Positions 5,586 through 12,668 of a stretch of DNA of 12,668 nucleotides are shown one piece after another. Both the position numbers and the translations under genes were made by a program. The notes beneath the pieces are model-generated. The model was not told the DNA's origin. It searched no databases and saw nothing but the letters and a program-made list of their open reading frames with translations. Each line of letters begins with the position of its first letter. Position 1 is the stretch's first letter. The stretch spans positions 1 through 12,668 of the forward strand of contig JAHHTE010000046.1 of NCBI GenBank assembly GCA_020024815.1, written 5' to 3'. This DNA is from Mailhella sp. Lineage in GTDB: Bacteria; Desulfobacterota; Desulfovibrionia; Desulfovibrionales; Desulfovibrionaceae.

Positions 5586-8474
5586 CTATCTAGGCATCAT
5601 ACCGCTTGCCATAGAAGCAATGGAGTTCATTTGTGAGTTATATTTTGTTAAAACTTCTTCAAGACGAGAGAATTTTAAACGTTCACGTTGTTCCCAAAGA
5701 GCAATACGATCTGTTTCTTGATCAATTTTTGTTTCAATATTTTTAATATTTGCTCTTAATCCAGCAATAATGGTTGGAATTTTACCTTGTTCAACACCAG
5801 TAACAGTTGTTTGTACTAATTCTCGATCAAGGAAAGAAGAAAGTTCATTGATTTTACCTTGTCTAATACGTACTTCACTTGTAAAACCTGTACCTGTTGC
5901 CATACCACCATTTGGGAATTGGATAGCAACACCAGCTGCATCATTTTTAGGATCTGCAACAGTCCAACGACCAGGAAACTCTGGGTCAGTTTGAGCTTTT
6001 ACTCCGTTAATGTAAACATTTTCAGCTTCACCATTAGCATTAACATCGTATTTTACTTCATAATTACCAGGTCTTGCGTGCATACCAGCAGAAGCAACAG
6101 TAAATTCAGCTGATGGAGTTGTACCACCTAATGGAGCAGAAAATAATTCAACTACTGCGTCCATATCTTCTTCAAGAGCTTTATCTAATTTTTCTTCATC
6201 AATTTCTAATAAACCAAAGTTTGGATCACCAGCATTAGCATTAGTTTTTATACCAATTTCACTTAATACTGTAAATGTATCCCCAAAAATATCGTCAACA
6301 GCATCTTTCTTTCTAAAACCACCACCCATACTAGTATTGATAGTATTAAATTCTGTTAAAAAGAGCTGTACACCGTAGTTACCAGTTAAAGCACTACCTT
6401 TTTGCCAAGTAAGTTGGGAAGACATTTTATTATCATCAGGATTTGTTGTTTCCTTTTCTTCATCAACTTTAGAAAGTTCAAGAATTGTTTTTTTCACTAA
6501 GTTAATAGCATCAACAGCTTCTCGAATATTTTCTTTTAATTTACTTGTATCTGACGCAACAGTAAGAACTGTTTCACCTTCACTTTTTAAGGTAATTTCC
6601 ATGCCTTCTATTACTTCTGTAAGTTTATTACTTTCAGAAGTAATTTCTTTATTCATACCATTAATAGTAAAAATAGCATCTTGAGCATGTTGAACATGCC
6701 AGTTACCATTAGAAGCTGTATCTAATCCTGGCATATTATTAGCGGTTACTTTACTAGGAGAAACAACAGCATCTTGGTTATTTTTATCTATATACTCAAC
6801 TTTATAGCCTGATGCACCTTGCACAAGCTTTGCTTCAATACCTGTACTATTTGTATTTTGATTAAATAATTCTACAAATTTTTCTAAAGTTGTTCCTTGT
6901 GGAACATTAAAACTAACTTGTTTACCACCCTCAAATTCAACAGTAAATGTTTCTGCATTTCCACTATTATTTACAAGAGTATCTTTACCAGAAAGAACTT
7001 GTTTTTTACCAAAACCGTCCATATCTGAAGTAAAACCAGAAATGTCCGTTACAGTTTTTTCTGTATATGTTCCTGTACCGTCAATAATATTATTTTTATC
7101 GTTTGTAGCAGTAATTTTTACACTAGAAGTAGACGTTCCATCTTTATTAGTATACTTAATTTTTTTTGTTGTGTTATCAAGTTCTGCCTTAATATCTAAC
7201 TTATTATCTTTTGCATATTTATTAAATTGTTCTACGTAACTTTCTACATTCAACCCATCTGCAACAGTAAACTTATAATCTTTTTTACCATCATTAAGCT
7301 TTACTTCTATATTCTTTCCATTACTACTTTCAATAAAAACTTCTTGGTGATCAAAAACAATTTGGTTTGTACTTGTATCAAATCTAGCTGTTAATCCTGG
7401 ATGATCAGGTTTTTGACCTGTACTTTTAGCATTAATTTTATCAATTACCTGTTGAACAGTTTCATTAGGATTAACAGTAACAGAATATTTTTTACCCTTA
7501 TAATTATAAGAAAGTTCTTGAGCTTGACCTGTTGTATTTGCAATATCATTAGCATTAGTAAAGTTCTTACCACCTAAAACAGGAATATCTGAACTAATTT
7601 TTAAATTTACAGGAGTATTATTTCCTTTTTCAGTAAATTCTATTTTATAGTCAGAACCTACACGAGTAAGTTTTGCTTTAACAGCTTGATTTGTATCTTT
7701 ATTAAATTCGTCAACAAAATCCTTTGCTGTCATATTAGCTTTTACTTCAAAAGAATATTCTTTACCTTTATAAGAATATTTCATAGTACTAGGATTAACA
7801 CTATTATTAATAACAATATCACTACCAGTAAAAAGTTTTTCAGAAGATTTAAAACTATCTAAATCAGAAGAAATAATTAATTCTGCATCTTTACCAGTAT
7901 CTTTACCTTGAATTTGGAGCATATAGCCACTTCCACTTTTTACAAGGGAAGCTTTTACTCCTGGATTTTGTGCGTCATTATTAATACGTTTAACAAATTG
8001 TTCTAAGGTTGTTCCATTTGGAACTTCTAATTCTCTTGTAACACCTTTATATGTATACCCAAATTTTTTTGTAGTTCCACTATTATTAATAATAGAATCT
8101 TTCTTATCAAAAGTATTATTTGAAGTATATATAGAAGCTTTTGCAATTTGCTTTACATCAATCTTATAAGAACCTTCTGTTAGTTCTGCATTACCCAACA
8201 CAGTAGCAGATGCAACACTAGAAGTTGAACTTTCTATATTTAAATTAAGTAATTTTGAAGGAGTATTAAACTTTTTCAAAATACTATTAGAATCACGCAT
8301 TTGTTGCAATACAGCTTCAAGAGCCTGTATACGATATTCATTTTCGGCTTTTGTAAGATTGAGTCTATTAACAGGAATTTCTTGAACTTTTTTAAGTTGG
8401 TCTACTATGGCATTCATATCCATACCAGAACCAATACCACCGAAACTAATACCACCAGATATTGTATTTGACAT
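5586..8474 (-). CDS. fliD: Flagellar hook-associated protein 2 (filament cap) FliD, greatly enlarged
   Basis: FliD caps the growing filament outside the cell and helps flagellin fold into place. Most homologues have roughly 400-700 residues; this one has 962. The N-terminal FliD domain (about 10-110) starts GGIGSGMDMNAIVDQLKKVQ and contains the usual helices (LEAVLQQMRDSNSILKKF). Residues about 123-580 hold five related modules (see the repeat entries), each resembling the hook IN motif. The C-terminal FliD domain runs from about 596 (AIFTINGMNKEITSESN) to the end and includes QLTWQKGSALTGNYGVQLFLTEF; the helical tail (about 905-950) is coiled-coil-like, as needed for cap assembly. An additional beta-rich insert lies at about 785-872. 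There is no cysteine in the whole protein, as is common for exported filament parts. The start ATG has a TGAGG ribosome binding site. It is the first gene of the fliD-fliS unit, under a sigma-54 type promoter. Confidence 0.93.
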   Translation of the reverse strand: MSNTISGGISFGGIGSGMDMNAIVDQLKKVQEIPVNRLNLTKAENEYRIQALEAVLQQMRDSNSILKKFNTPSKLLNLNIESSTSSVASATVLGNAELTEGSYKIDVKQIAKASIYTSNNTFDKKDSIINNSGTTKKFGYTYKGVTRELEVPNGTTLEQFVKRINNDAQNPGVKASLVKSGSGYMLQIQGKDTGKDAELIISSDLDSFKSSEKLFTGSDIVINNSVNPSTMKYSYKGKEYSFEVKANMTAKDFVDEFNKDTNQAVKAKLTRVGSDYKIEFTEKGNNTPVNLKISSDIPVLGGKNFTNANDIANTTGQAQELSYNYKGKKYSVTVNPNETVQQVIDKINAKSTGQKPDHPGLTARFDTSTNQIVFDHQEVFIESSNGKNIEVKLNDGKKDYKFTVADGLNVESYVEQFNKYAKDNKLDIKAELDNTTKKIKYTNKDGTSTSSVKITATNDKNNIIDGTGTYTEKTVTDISGFTSDMDGFGKKQVLSGKDTLVNNSGNAETFTVEFEGGKQVSFNVPQGTTLEKFVELFNQNTNSTGIEAKLVQGASGYKVEYIDKNNQDAVVSPSKVTANNMPGLDTASNGNWHVQHAQDAIFTINGMNKEITSESNKLTEVIEGMEITLKSEGETVLTVASDTSKLKENIREAVDAINLVKKTILELSKVDEEKETTNPDDNKMSSQLTWQKGSALTGNYGVQLFLTEFNTINTSMGGGFRKKDAVDDIFGDTFTVLSEIGIKTNANAGDPNFGLLEIDEEKLDKALEEDMDAVVELFSAPLGGTTPSAEFTVASAGMHARPGNYEVKYDVNANGEAENVYINGVKAQTDPEFPGRWTVADPKNDAAGVAIQFPNGGMATGTGFTSEVRIRQGKINELSSFLDRELVQTTVTGVEQGKIPTIIAGLRANIKNIETKIDQETDRIALWEQRERLKFSRLEEVLTKYNSQMNSIASMASGMMPR
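5859..6122 (-). other. Extra beta-rich insert in the FliD C-terminal domain
   Basis: Residues about 785-872 of FliD (TTPSAEFTVAS through the EVRIRQGKIN region) contain alternating hydrophobic and polar residues, GNYEVKYDVNANGEAENVYI and a Gly-rich PNGGMATGTG loop. The stretch lies between the EEDMDAVVELFSA helix and the INELSSFLDREL segment, which are adjacent in typical FliD. It does not fit the repeat modules of the middle region. The boundaries are approximate. Confidence 0.55.
6735..6995 (-). repeat. FliD module 5 (hook IN-like)
   Basis: Residues 494-580. The opening SGKDTLVNNSGNAETF parallels module 1 (KKDSIINNSGTTKKF). A strand pair with KQVSFNVPQGTTLEKFVELFN follows, then IEAKLVQGASGYKVEYIDK. 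It is the module most like module 1, sharing VP.GTTLE.FV and the asparagine-rich opening. It is preceded by a longer spacer (459-493). Confidence 0.75.
7101..7325 (-). repeat. FliD module 4 (hook IN-like, divergent)
   Basis: Residues 384-458. The core NDGKKDYKFTVADGLNVESY then VEQFN keeps the order strand-turn-strand-helix, followed by IKAELDNTTKKIKYTNKDG. It lacks the VNNSG-type opening and abuts module 3, with a pitch of about 70 residues compared with about 90 for the others. It is the most degraded copy. Confidence 0.65.
7320..7568 (-). repeat. FliD module 3 (hook IN-like)
   Basis: Residues 303-385. It contains YNYKGKKYSVTV, the helix VQQVIDKIN, then LTARFDTSTNQIVFDHQEVF. It fits the same order of elements as module 2 (YSYKGKEYSFEV), with YKGK.YS.V as the shared core. 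The ANTTG opening replaces VNNSG. Confidence 0.72.
7584..7835 (-). repeat. FliD module 2 (hook IN-like)
   Basis: Residues 214-297. The opening TGSDIVINNSVNPS is followed by YSYKGKEYSFEV, the helix AKDFVDEFN and then VKAKLTRVGSDYKIEFTEKG. It is the closest relative of module 1 in the middle and second half (V.A.L...GS.Y...). Confidence 0.75.
7860..8108 (-). repeat. FliD module 1 (hook IN-like)
   Basis: Residues 123-205. It has the opening KDSIINNSGTT, then YTYKGVTRELEVPNGTTLEQ with the helix FVKRIN, then VKASLVKSGSGYMLQIQGKD. The FV..IN, v.A.l and gy.l.i pattern is that of the flagellin hook IN motif. The helix-ending Asn residues of the five modules are at 165, 258, 348, 418 and 538. Confidence 0.75.
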
Positions 8475-8525
8475 AAAAACCTCACAAGGAAATTATTACC
8501 TATAAACAATTATATGTAATCTATT

Positions 8526-8541
8526 TGCAAGAATTGTACCA
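8526..8541 (-). promoter_or_regulatory. Sigma-54 (RpoN) type -24/-12 promoter for fliD-fliS
   Basis: The minus strand reads TGGTACAATTCTTGCA. The consensus is TGGCAC-N5-TTGCA; the spacing is exact and only one base differs (T for C). Both invariant dinucleotides are present, GG at -24 and GC at -12. The predicted start is near base 8515, giving a leader of about 40 bases before fliD. The site lies in the only intergenic gap before fliD. Flagellar genes are commonly RpoN-dependent in several proteobacterial groups. No enhancer site could be identified by eye. Confidence 0.72.
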
Positions 8542-8559
8542 AACATTAACAATCCTTTT

Positions 8560-8589
8560 TCTATATCCTCATTTATGTATATCGGTCAA
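8560..8589 (-). promoter_or_regulatory. Possible sigma-70 promoter upstream of fliD
   Basis: On the minus strand TTGACC (8584-8589, five of six) and TATAGA (8560-8565, four of six) lie 18 bases apart, upstream of the sigma-54 site. It could supply basal expression. In AT-rich DNA such matches occur by chance. Confidence 0.28.
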
Positions 8590-8612
8590 CATATTAAAAA
8601 ACTTTAGCTTTT

Positions 8613-9449
8613 TTATTTTTGACAATAAGGACAAAAAATTGTCGTTCTACCTGCAACAGTTAATTTATTTAATGTGTTATGACAAATATAACAATGTTCC
8701 CCATTTCGTCCATACACATTAAATTTATTTTGAAAACTTCCTACATCACCTTTTGCAGTTCTATAATCTTTAATGCTACTACCACAAAATGCTATGGATT
8801 CTTCCAAGACAGAAACAAGACAAGCGTGTAAATTTATTAATTCATCTTTTGTTATAGTACTTGCAACACGGTAAGGTAAAATTTTTGCTTTAAATAATGC
8901 CTCATCAGCATAAATATTACCTATACCCGAAATAATATCTTGTTGTAATAAAAGAGATTTTATACTTGCTTTTTTTCCTACAAATAATAATGCAAATTCT
9001 TCACATTCCATTTCTAAAGGGTCTTTTGCTAATTTTTTCCAAAATTCCCAATTTTCATAACTTTTATTTGTAAAAAACCGTGAATACCCAAATTTTCTTG
9101 TATCATCAAAGAAAATGCATGAATTATCATCTAATGTAAAAATAAGTCTTGTATGATTTTCACTTTGCTTTTTCTGTGCATAATAAAAAAGTCTACCTGA
9201 CATTTTTAAATGAAATGCTATTCCATAAATTTCTTGATCAGCAATGTTAATTGACTCAAAATACATTAATAATAATTTTCCACGTCTACCAACTTTTGTA
9301 ATTTTTGGTTTATATTGCTCAATAATTTTATAATCTAAACTATCTTGCCATGAACCATTATTTAAACATATTATATTAACAATTTTTTTTCCAATAATAT
9401 CAGGAGCAAGAGTTCTTGCAACTGTTTCTACTTCTGGTAATTCTGGCAC
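8613..9449 (-). CDS. mutM: Formamidopyrimidine-DNA glycosylase (Fpg/MutM)
   Basis: MutM excises oxidised purines such as 8-oxoguanine and formamidopyrimidines and nicks the abasic site (base excision repair). The N-terminus is PELPEVETVARTL; Pro2 is the nucleophile and Glu3 the partner. Lys58 in RRGKLLL, GIGNIYADE (about 175-183) and a four-cysteine zinc finger (Cys253, Cys256, Cys273, Cys276) with Arg268 in AGRTTIFCPYC complete the catalytic and DNA-binding set. At 278 residues it is close to the usual length (about 270), so it should be active. The start is GTG, forced by the PELPEVE motif, with AAGG at 9457-9460 lying in the last kinase codons. Only one base separates the kinase stop from this GTG, so translation is likely coupled. 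The Zn finger and PELPEVE are also shared with Nei; MutM is favoured because GIGNIYADE and the C-terminal finger fit it better. Confidence 0.96.
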   Translation of the reverse strand: MPELPEVETVARTLAPDIIGKKIVNIICLNNGSWQDSLDYKIIEQYKPKITKVGRRGKLLLMYFESINIADQEIYGIAFHLKMSGRLFYYAQKKQSENHTRLIFTLDDNSCIFFDDTRKFGYSRFFTNKSYENWEFWKKLAKDPLEMECEEFALLFVGKKASIKSLLLQQDIISGIGNIYADEALFKAKILPYRVASTITKDELINLHACLVSVLEESIAFCGSSIKDYRTAKGDVGSFQNKFNVYGRNGEHCYICHNTLNKLTVAGRTTIFCPYCQK

Positions 9450-9450
9450 T

Positions 9451-12400
9451 TTATTTCCTTTTTTCTTTATAGCAATAACGAATACCTAATGTTATTAATG
9501 TTTTTACAAGATTTTCTCGAACAATTGGCTTTGCAATATGCCCATTCATTCCAACTTCAAAACATTTTTTTATATCTTCTTCAAAAGTATTGGCTGTCAT
9601 AGCTACAATAGGAATAGTTTTTGCTCTTAAATGCTTTGATTGCCTTATAGAAATTGTAGCCTCATACCCATTCATTACTGGCATTTGCAAATCCATAAAA
9701 ATAATATCAAAAGTATTATTTTCTGAACACAGAAAAGTATCAACACCTTCTTTACCATTTTGTTTAACAGTAATTTTCATGCCTAAGCTTTCTAATATTT
9801 TTTTAATAACAACAATATTAATTGGGTGATCTTCTACAAGTAATGCAGAAATATTTTCAAAATAAATATTTTCATCATTTTCAATAGAAGGCATATCTTC
9901 TAACGTAAATTTTTTATTTTCCACAGCAAAAGGAAGTTCTAATGTAAATGTACTTCCTTTTCCAAGCTCTGAATCTACTTTTATTATACCACCTAATCCA
10001 TCAACCAACGCTTTTACAATAGCAAGTCCTAATCCTGTTCCTTCAATTTTACTAATCATAGAACTTTCTACACGATGAAATGGATCAAAAATATAAGGTA
10101 ATTGCTCTTTTGGAATTCCTATACCTGTATCTTCTACAATTATAACAAATTGTGTTATATTATTTCTAAGTATGGTTATTTCTTTTAATGTAACACTTAC
10201 ACTTCCATTTTGAGGAGTAAATTTAATCGCATTACCAATAATATTTGCAATTATTCTTTGATAACGTGTTTCATCTCCTTCAACAAAATTATGTATAATT
10301 TTTTCTACATAAAATTTAAAATGAATATTCTTTTGTTTTATCATTCCTTTAAAAATATCACATGTTTTTTGCGTTACATCTACTATTGAAAAAAGAGCTT
10401 TTACATGAGACATTTTTCCACTTTCTATTTTTGCCATTTCTAGAATATCATTTAATAAATTTAATAAATGGTCAGAACTAGATTTAATGATTTCTAAACT
10501 TTCTTGAACTTGTTTTATATCATTTAAATTGGCAAGAGCTATATTTGTCATACCAATAATTCCATTCATAGGAGTTCTTAAATCATGGCTCATAGATGCC
10601 AAAAATCTACTTTTTGTTTTATTCGCTTGTCTTGTTGCTTCTAAGGCTTGATATAACTCATCATTTCTTCTTTGCTCTTCTAAATATAACTCTGTTATAT
10701 CCATACAACCTACGCAAATAGTTTCTGATTCTTCATCATACATAAAAACGTGAAAACGTTTATAACGTATTTCTTCTTGATCGCCTGAAAAACGAATACA
10801 ACGAAATCCTATTTCAAAACCATTAGCACTTTCTACTGCCCGTGAAACAAGTTTTGATAAACTCATTTCATAAATAATTCTATCTTTATCTTCTTCAACT
10901 GCATAATACGATAAAATTCTTGGAGCATCATAAGAATATAAACCATCTAATTGATCTAAAACTTCTTTTTGTAATTTTATATGTTCATTCCATAAAATAT
11001 ATGTATCTGTTTTTAAATCTATTTGTAAAATAAAATCAATTTGATATAAAACACAAAGTTCTGCAAAACTTGATTTTACTACTGAATGAGTTATATCTTT
11101 ATAAGAAAGAAATGCTAATAAATTTCCACTTTCATAATGACGCATTACTGTCATTTCACATTCAAGCCACATAGGTTGATTAAAAAAACGACCTTGAAAT
11201 GTACATGATAAACTTGAAATACCATTTTCAAAATTTGCAGCTATATTCTGTAAATCTACCATTTTTGCATATTCTTCTTTTTGATCTTGCTTTAAAATAA
11301 CCTGTCCAAAACGAAGTAATTCTGCATCAATATCATCAACTGCAACATCAATAAGATTACCAATTCTACTTTTTATAATCTTCTTTGTATCAACATTAAA
11401 AACTAAACTACCAAAAGTATTTTGTTGTGCAACTTCCCAAAGTTGTACTTGCTCTTTATATTGTTCCTCTGCTTTTTTTATTTCACTAACATCTACAATA
11501 GTTCCCAAAGCAAAATTTGGTTCATTTTTATAATCTAACATTAAGCTATAATTTAATTTTACCCAAATATAGCCTCCTGTTCTAAAATCAAAAACACGTA
11601 CCTCACATGAACCACTGGGAACACCATCTTCAATACTTTTGTAAAAATTTCGATATTTTTCTATATCTTCATAAAAAATTTTTCCACCAGCAATACGCTT
11701 TTCAGGAGTATTTTCTTCATTATTTTTTATAAATAAATTTGTTGGATTATCATTTTCAATAGAAAGTTCTTTTGTTTTAATATTATATGTCCAAATAATT
11801 ATCCCTGTTTGCTTAGTTGCTATGGCAAGTTTATTTTTAATTTCCATATAGGCATTAATATCTTCACTTGTACCAATACAAAGCATGGGTTTATTATTGT
11901 TATCAAATATTGTTGAATATCGAAATTTTTTCCAAACGCGTTCTTCTTGCACTCCTTGTGATAATAAAATATTAGCTTCAGCATAAGAAACACCTGTTTT
12001 TAAACTCTCATGCAACTCTTTAAATACTTCAACATATTCTGGATCAACAATATTCTTTTTTATAACAAAATCAACAAAGTTTTCAATAATCTCATGTCTT
12101 GGTTTACCATTTTCAAAACGAGTAATATGTGCTTTACCTGCAATAGGATCATATTCCCAATAAGAAATATTTAAGTGAGAAACTGCTATTTCAAGTTTTT
12201 GTTTAGCTTTTTGTAAATCTTCCTCATAATGATAAATTTCTGTTTTATCATATCCAACACAATAAAGACTTGGAACGCCTTCTTCATTATACATTAATCG
12301 TATACGAACAACTAAGTACTTAATAATATTTCCCTTAGTTACCATACGAAATTCAATTAAAATAGTTTTTTTATCATCTTGCGTTAAATTCTTTGAAATT

Positions 12401-12668
12401 GTATTCCAAACATAAGCACTATCTTCTAACAACATGATTTTATTAAAACTATTATTATATAAAGTTAAAAACTCTTCCTCATTATACCCTATAAAATCAT
12501 AAAAAGCTTTATTTGCAAAAGAAACTATCCCCTCTTTACTAAAAGAACAGCGAAAAATAACACTTGGTATATTATTATAAATAAAATTAATTTCATCAGT
12601 TGCTTGCTGTAATTTTTCTTTTTTTCTTTTAATGATTTTGTTTGTGATTGGCTGATTTTGGAGGTTTT
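9451..12668 (-). CDS. Multi-PAS hybrid sensor histidine kinase with C-terminal receiver, 5' partial
   Basis: The frame is open from TAA at 9451-9453 to the right edge, 1071 visible residues. An ATG at 12433-12435 is not a credible start, because the codons before it encode a normal PAS segment (IPSVIFRCSFSKEGIVSFAN, then KAFYDFIGYNEEEF). Counting from that Met, the visible part holds about five PAS-like units: one split across the Met (to 68), then about 84-195, 203-318, 335-450 and 456-583. A short helix joins to the kinase core: H-box SHDLRTPMNG (His617, about base 10585), N-box NIIGNAIKFT (731-740), DTGIGIP and GTGLGLAIV. A receiver domain (about 863-980) has Glu868-Asp869, phospho-acceptor Asp915 (FMDLQMPVMNG), Thr947 and Lys969. 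No HPt follows, so a separate HPt/response regulator is expected. No membrane segment is visible; one may precede the edge. The signal is unknown. Confidence 0.93.
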   Translation of the reverse strand, partial: NLQNQPITNKIIKRKKEKLQQATDEINFIYNNIPSVIFRCSFSKEGIVSFANKAFYDFIGYNEEEFLTLYNNSFNKIMLLEDSAYVWNTISKNLTQDDKKTILIEFRMVTKGNIIKYLVVRIRLMYNEEGVPSLYCVGYDKTEIYHYEEDLQKAKQKLEIAVSHLNISYWEYDPIAGKAHITRFENGKPRHEIIENFVDFVIKKNIVDPEYVEVFKELHESLKTGVSYAEANILLSQGVQEERVWKKFRYSTIFDNNNKPMLCIGTSEDINAYMEIKNKLAIATKQTGIIIWTYNIKTKELSIENDNPTNLFIKNNEENTPEKRIAGGKIFYEDIEKYRNFYKSIEDGVPSGSCEVRVFDFRTGGYIWVKLNYSLMLDYKNEPNFALGTIVDVSEIKKAEEQYKEQVQLWEVAQQNTFGSLVFNVDTKKIIKSRIGNLIDVAVDDIDAELLRFGQVILKQDQKEEYAKMVDLQNIAANFENGISSLSCTFQGRFFNQPMWLECEMTVMRHYESGNLLAFLSYKDITHSVVKSSFAELCVLYQIDFILQIDLKTDTYILWNEHIKLQKEVLDQLDGLYSYDAPRILSYYAVEEDKDRIIYEMSLSKLVSRAVESANGFEIGFRCIRFSGDQEEIRYKRFHVFMYDEESETICVGCMDITELYLEEQRRNDELYQALEATRQANKTKSRFLASMSHDLRTPMNGIIGMTNIALANLNDIKQVQESLEIIKSSSDHLLNLLNDILEMAKIESGKMSHVKALFSIVDVTQKTCDIFKGMIKQKNIHFKFYVEKIIHNFVEGDETRYQRIIANIIGNAIKFTPQNGSVSVTLKEITILRNNITQFVIIVEDTGIGIPKEQLPYIFDPFHRVESSMISKIEGTGLGLAIVKALVDGLGGIIKVDSELGKGSTFTLELPFAVENKKFTLEDMPSIENDENIYFENISALLVEDHPINIVVIKKILESLGMKITVKQNGKEGVDTFLCSENNTFDIIFMDLQMPVMNGYEATISIRQSKHLRAKTIPIVAMTANTFEEDIKKCFEVGMNGHIAKPIVRENLVKTLITLGIRYCYKEKRK

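Noticed and set aside
5770..6113. Plus-strand open frames antisense to fliD
   Set aside because: They mirror the strongly patterned fliD coding sequence and have no ribosome binding site.
8080..8095. Perfect 16-base palindrome CTATTATTAATAATAG, with a similar partial copy near 7801-7816
   Set aside because: It lies inside FliD modules 1 and 2 and is produced by the codons for the shared INN motif; all bases are A/T-rich and no regulatory context exists.
6735..8108. Tandem FliD modules as a possible phase-variable DNA repeat
   Set aside because: The modules are similar only at protein level; the DNA copies are too diverged for slipped-strand or frequent recombinational change.
8594..8614. 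Possible terminator after mutM, A run then T run around GCTAAAG
   Set aside because: The stem would be only A-T pairs with no G-C core, so it is too weak to call.
8525..8722. Plus-strand open frame across the mutM 3' end and the gap before fliD
   Set aside because: It is antisense to mutM and the sigma-54 site, and its composition resembles translated AT-rich intergenic DNA.
1..12668. CRISPR array, insertion sequence, phage genes, tRNA or rRNA
   Set aside because: No regularly spaced repeats, transposase-like protein, terminal inverted repeats, tRNA cloverleaf or rRNA sequence was seen on either strand.

Overview
This is a very AT-rich window whose genes all read leftward (minus strand). 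The set fits a motile Gram-negative bacterium: a bifunctional class A penicillin-binding protein, the tRNA amidotransferase subunit GatB, a fliD-fliS flagellar pair with a sigma-54-type promoter, a MutM DNA glycosylase, and a large multi-PAS hybrid histidine kinase. The character of the PBP, the fliD-fliS pair and the small MucR-like protein at the left edge suggest an AT-rich, possibly host-associated member of the Desulfovibrionales (for example a relative of Lawsonia). That assignment is an inference from protein character and needs a similarity search.

Layout in transcription order (right to left): (1) The kinase gene enters from the right edge; its reading frame stays open to base 12668, so the true start lies outside the window. 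(2) mutM starts with GTG one base after the kinase stop, so the two look translationally coupled. (3) A 138-base gap holds a near-consensus -24/-12 promoter (TGGTAC-N5-TTGCA) and a possible sigma-70 promoter. (4) fliD is about twice the usual length because of five tandem modules. fliS follows, carrying a C-terminal extension of about 200 residues. A perfect hairpin terminator overlaps the fliS stop. (5) gatB and a PBP1A-type gene are 15 bases apart and form a second transcription unit, ended by a terminator hairpin. (6) A second, GC-rich hairpin with a long loop precedes a 59-residue small gene at the left edge.

How the genes relate: FliD is the filament cap and FliS the flagellin chaperone, so that pair forms a late flagellar unit under sigma-54 control. 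GatB serves transamidation of Asp-tRNA(Asn) and/or Glu-tRNA(Gln). The PBP polymerises and cross-links peptidoglycan. No functional link between these units is evident beyond co-orientation.

I see no CRISPR array, insertion sequence, phage gene, rRNA or tRNA, and no clear new defence or biosynthetic system. The most unusual content is the modular enlargement of FliD next to an enlarged FliS, followed by the sigma-54 promoter, the kinase-mutM coupling, and the structured element before the small gene.
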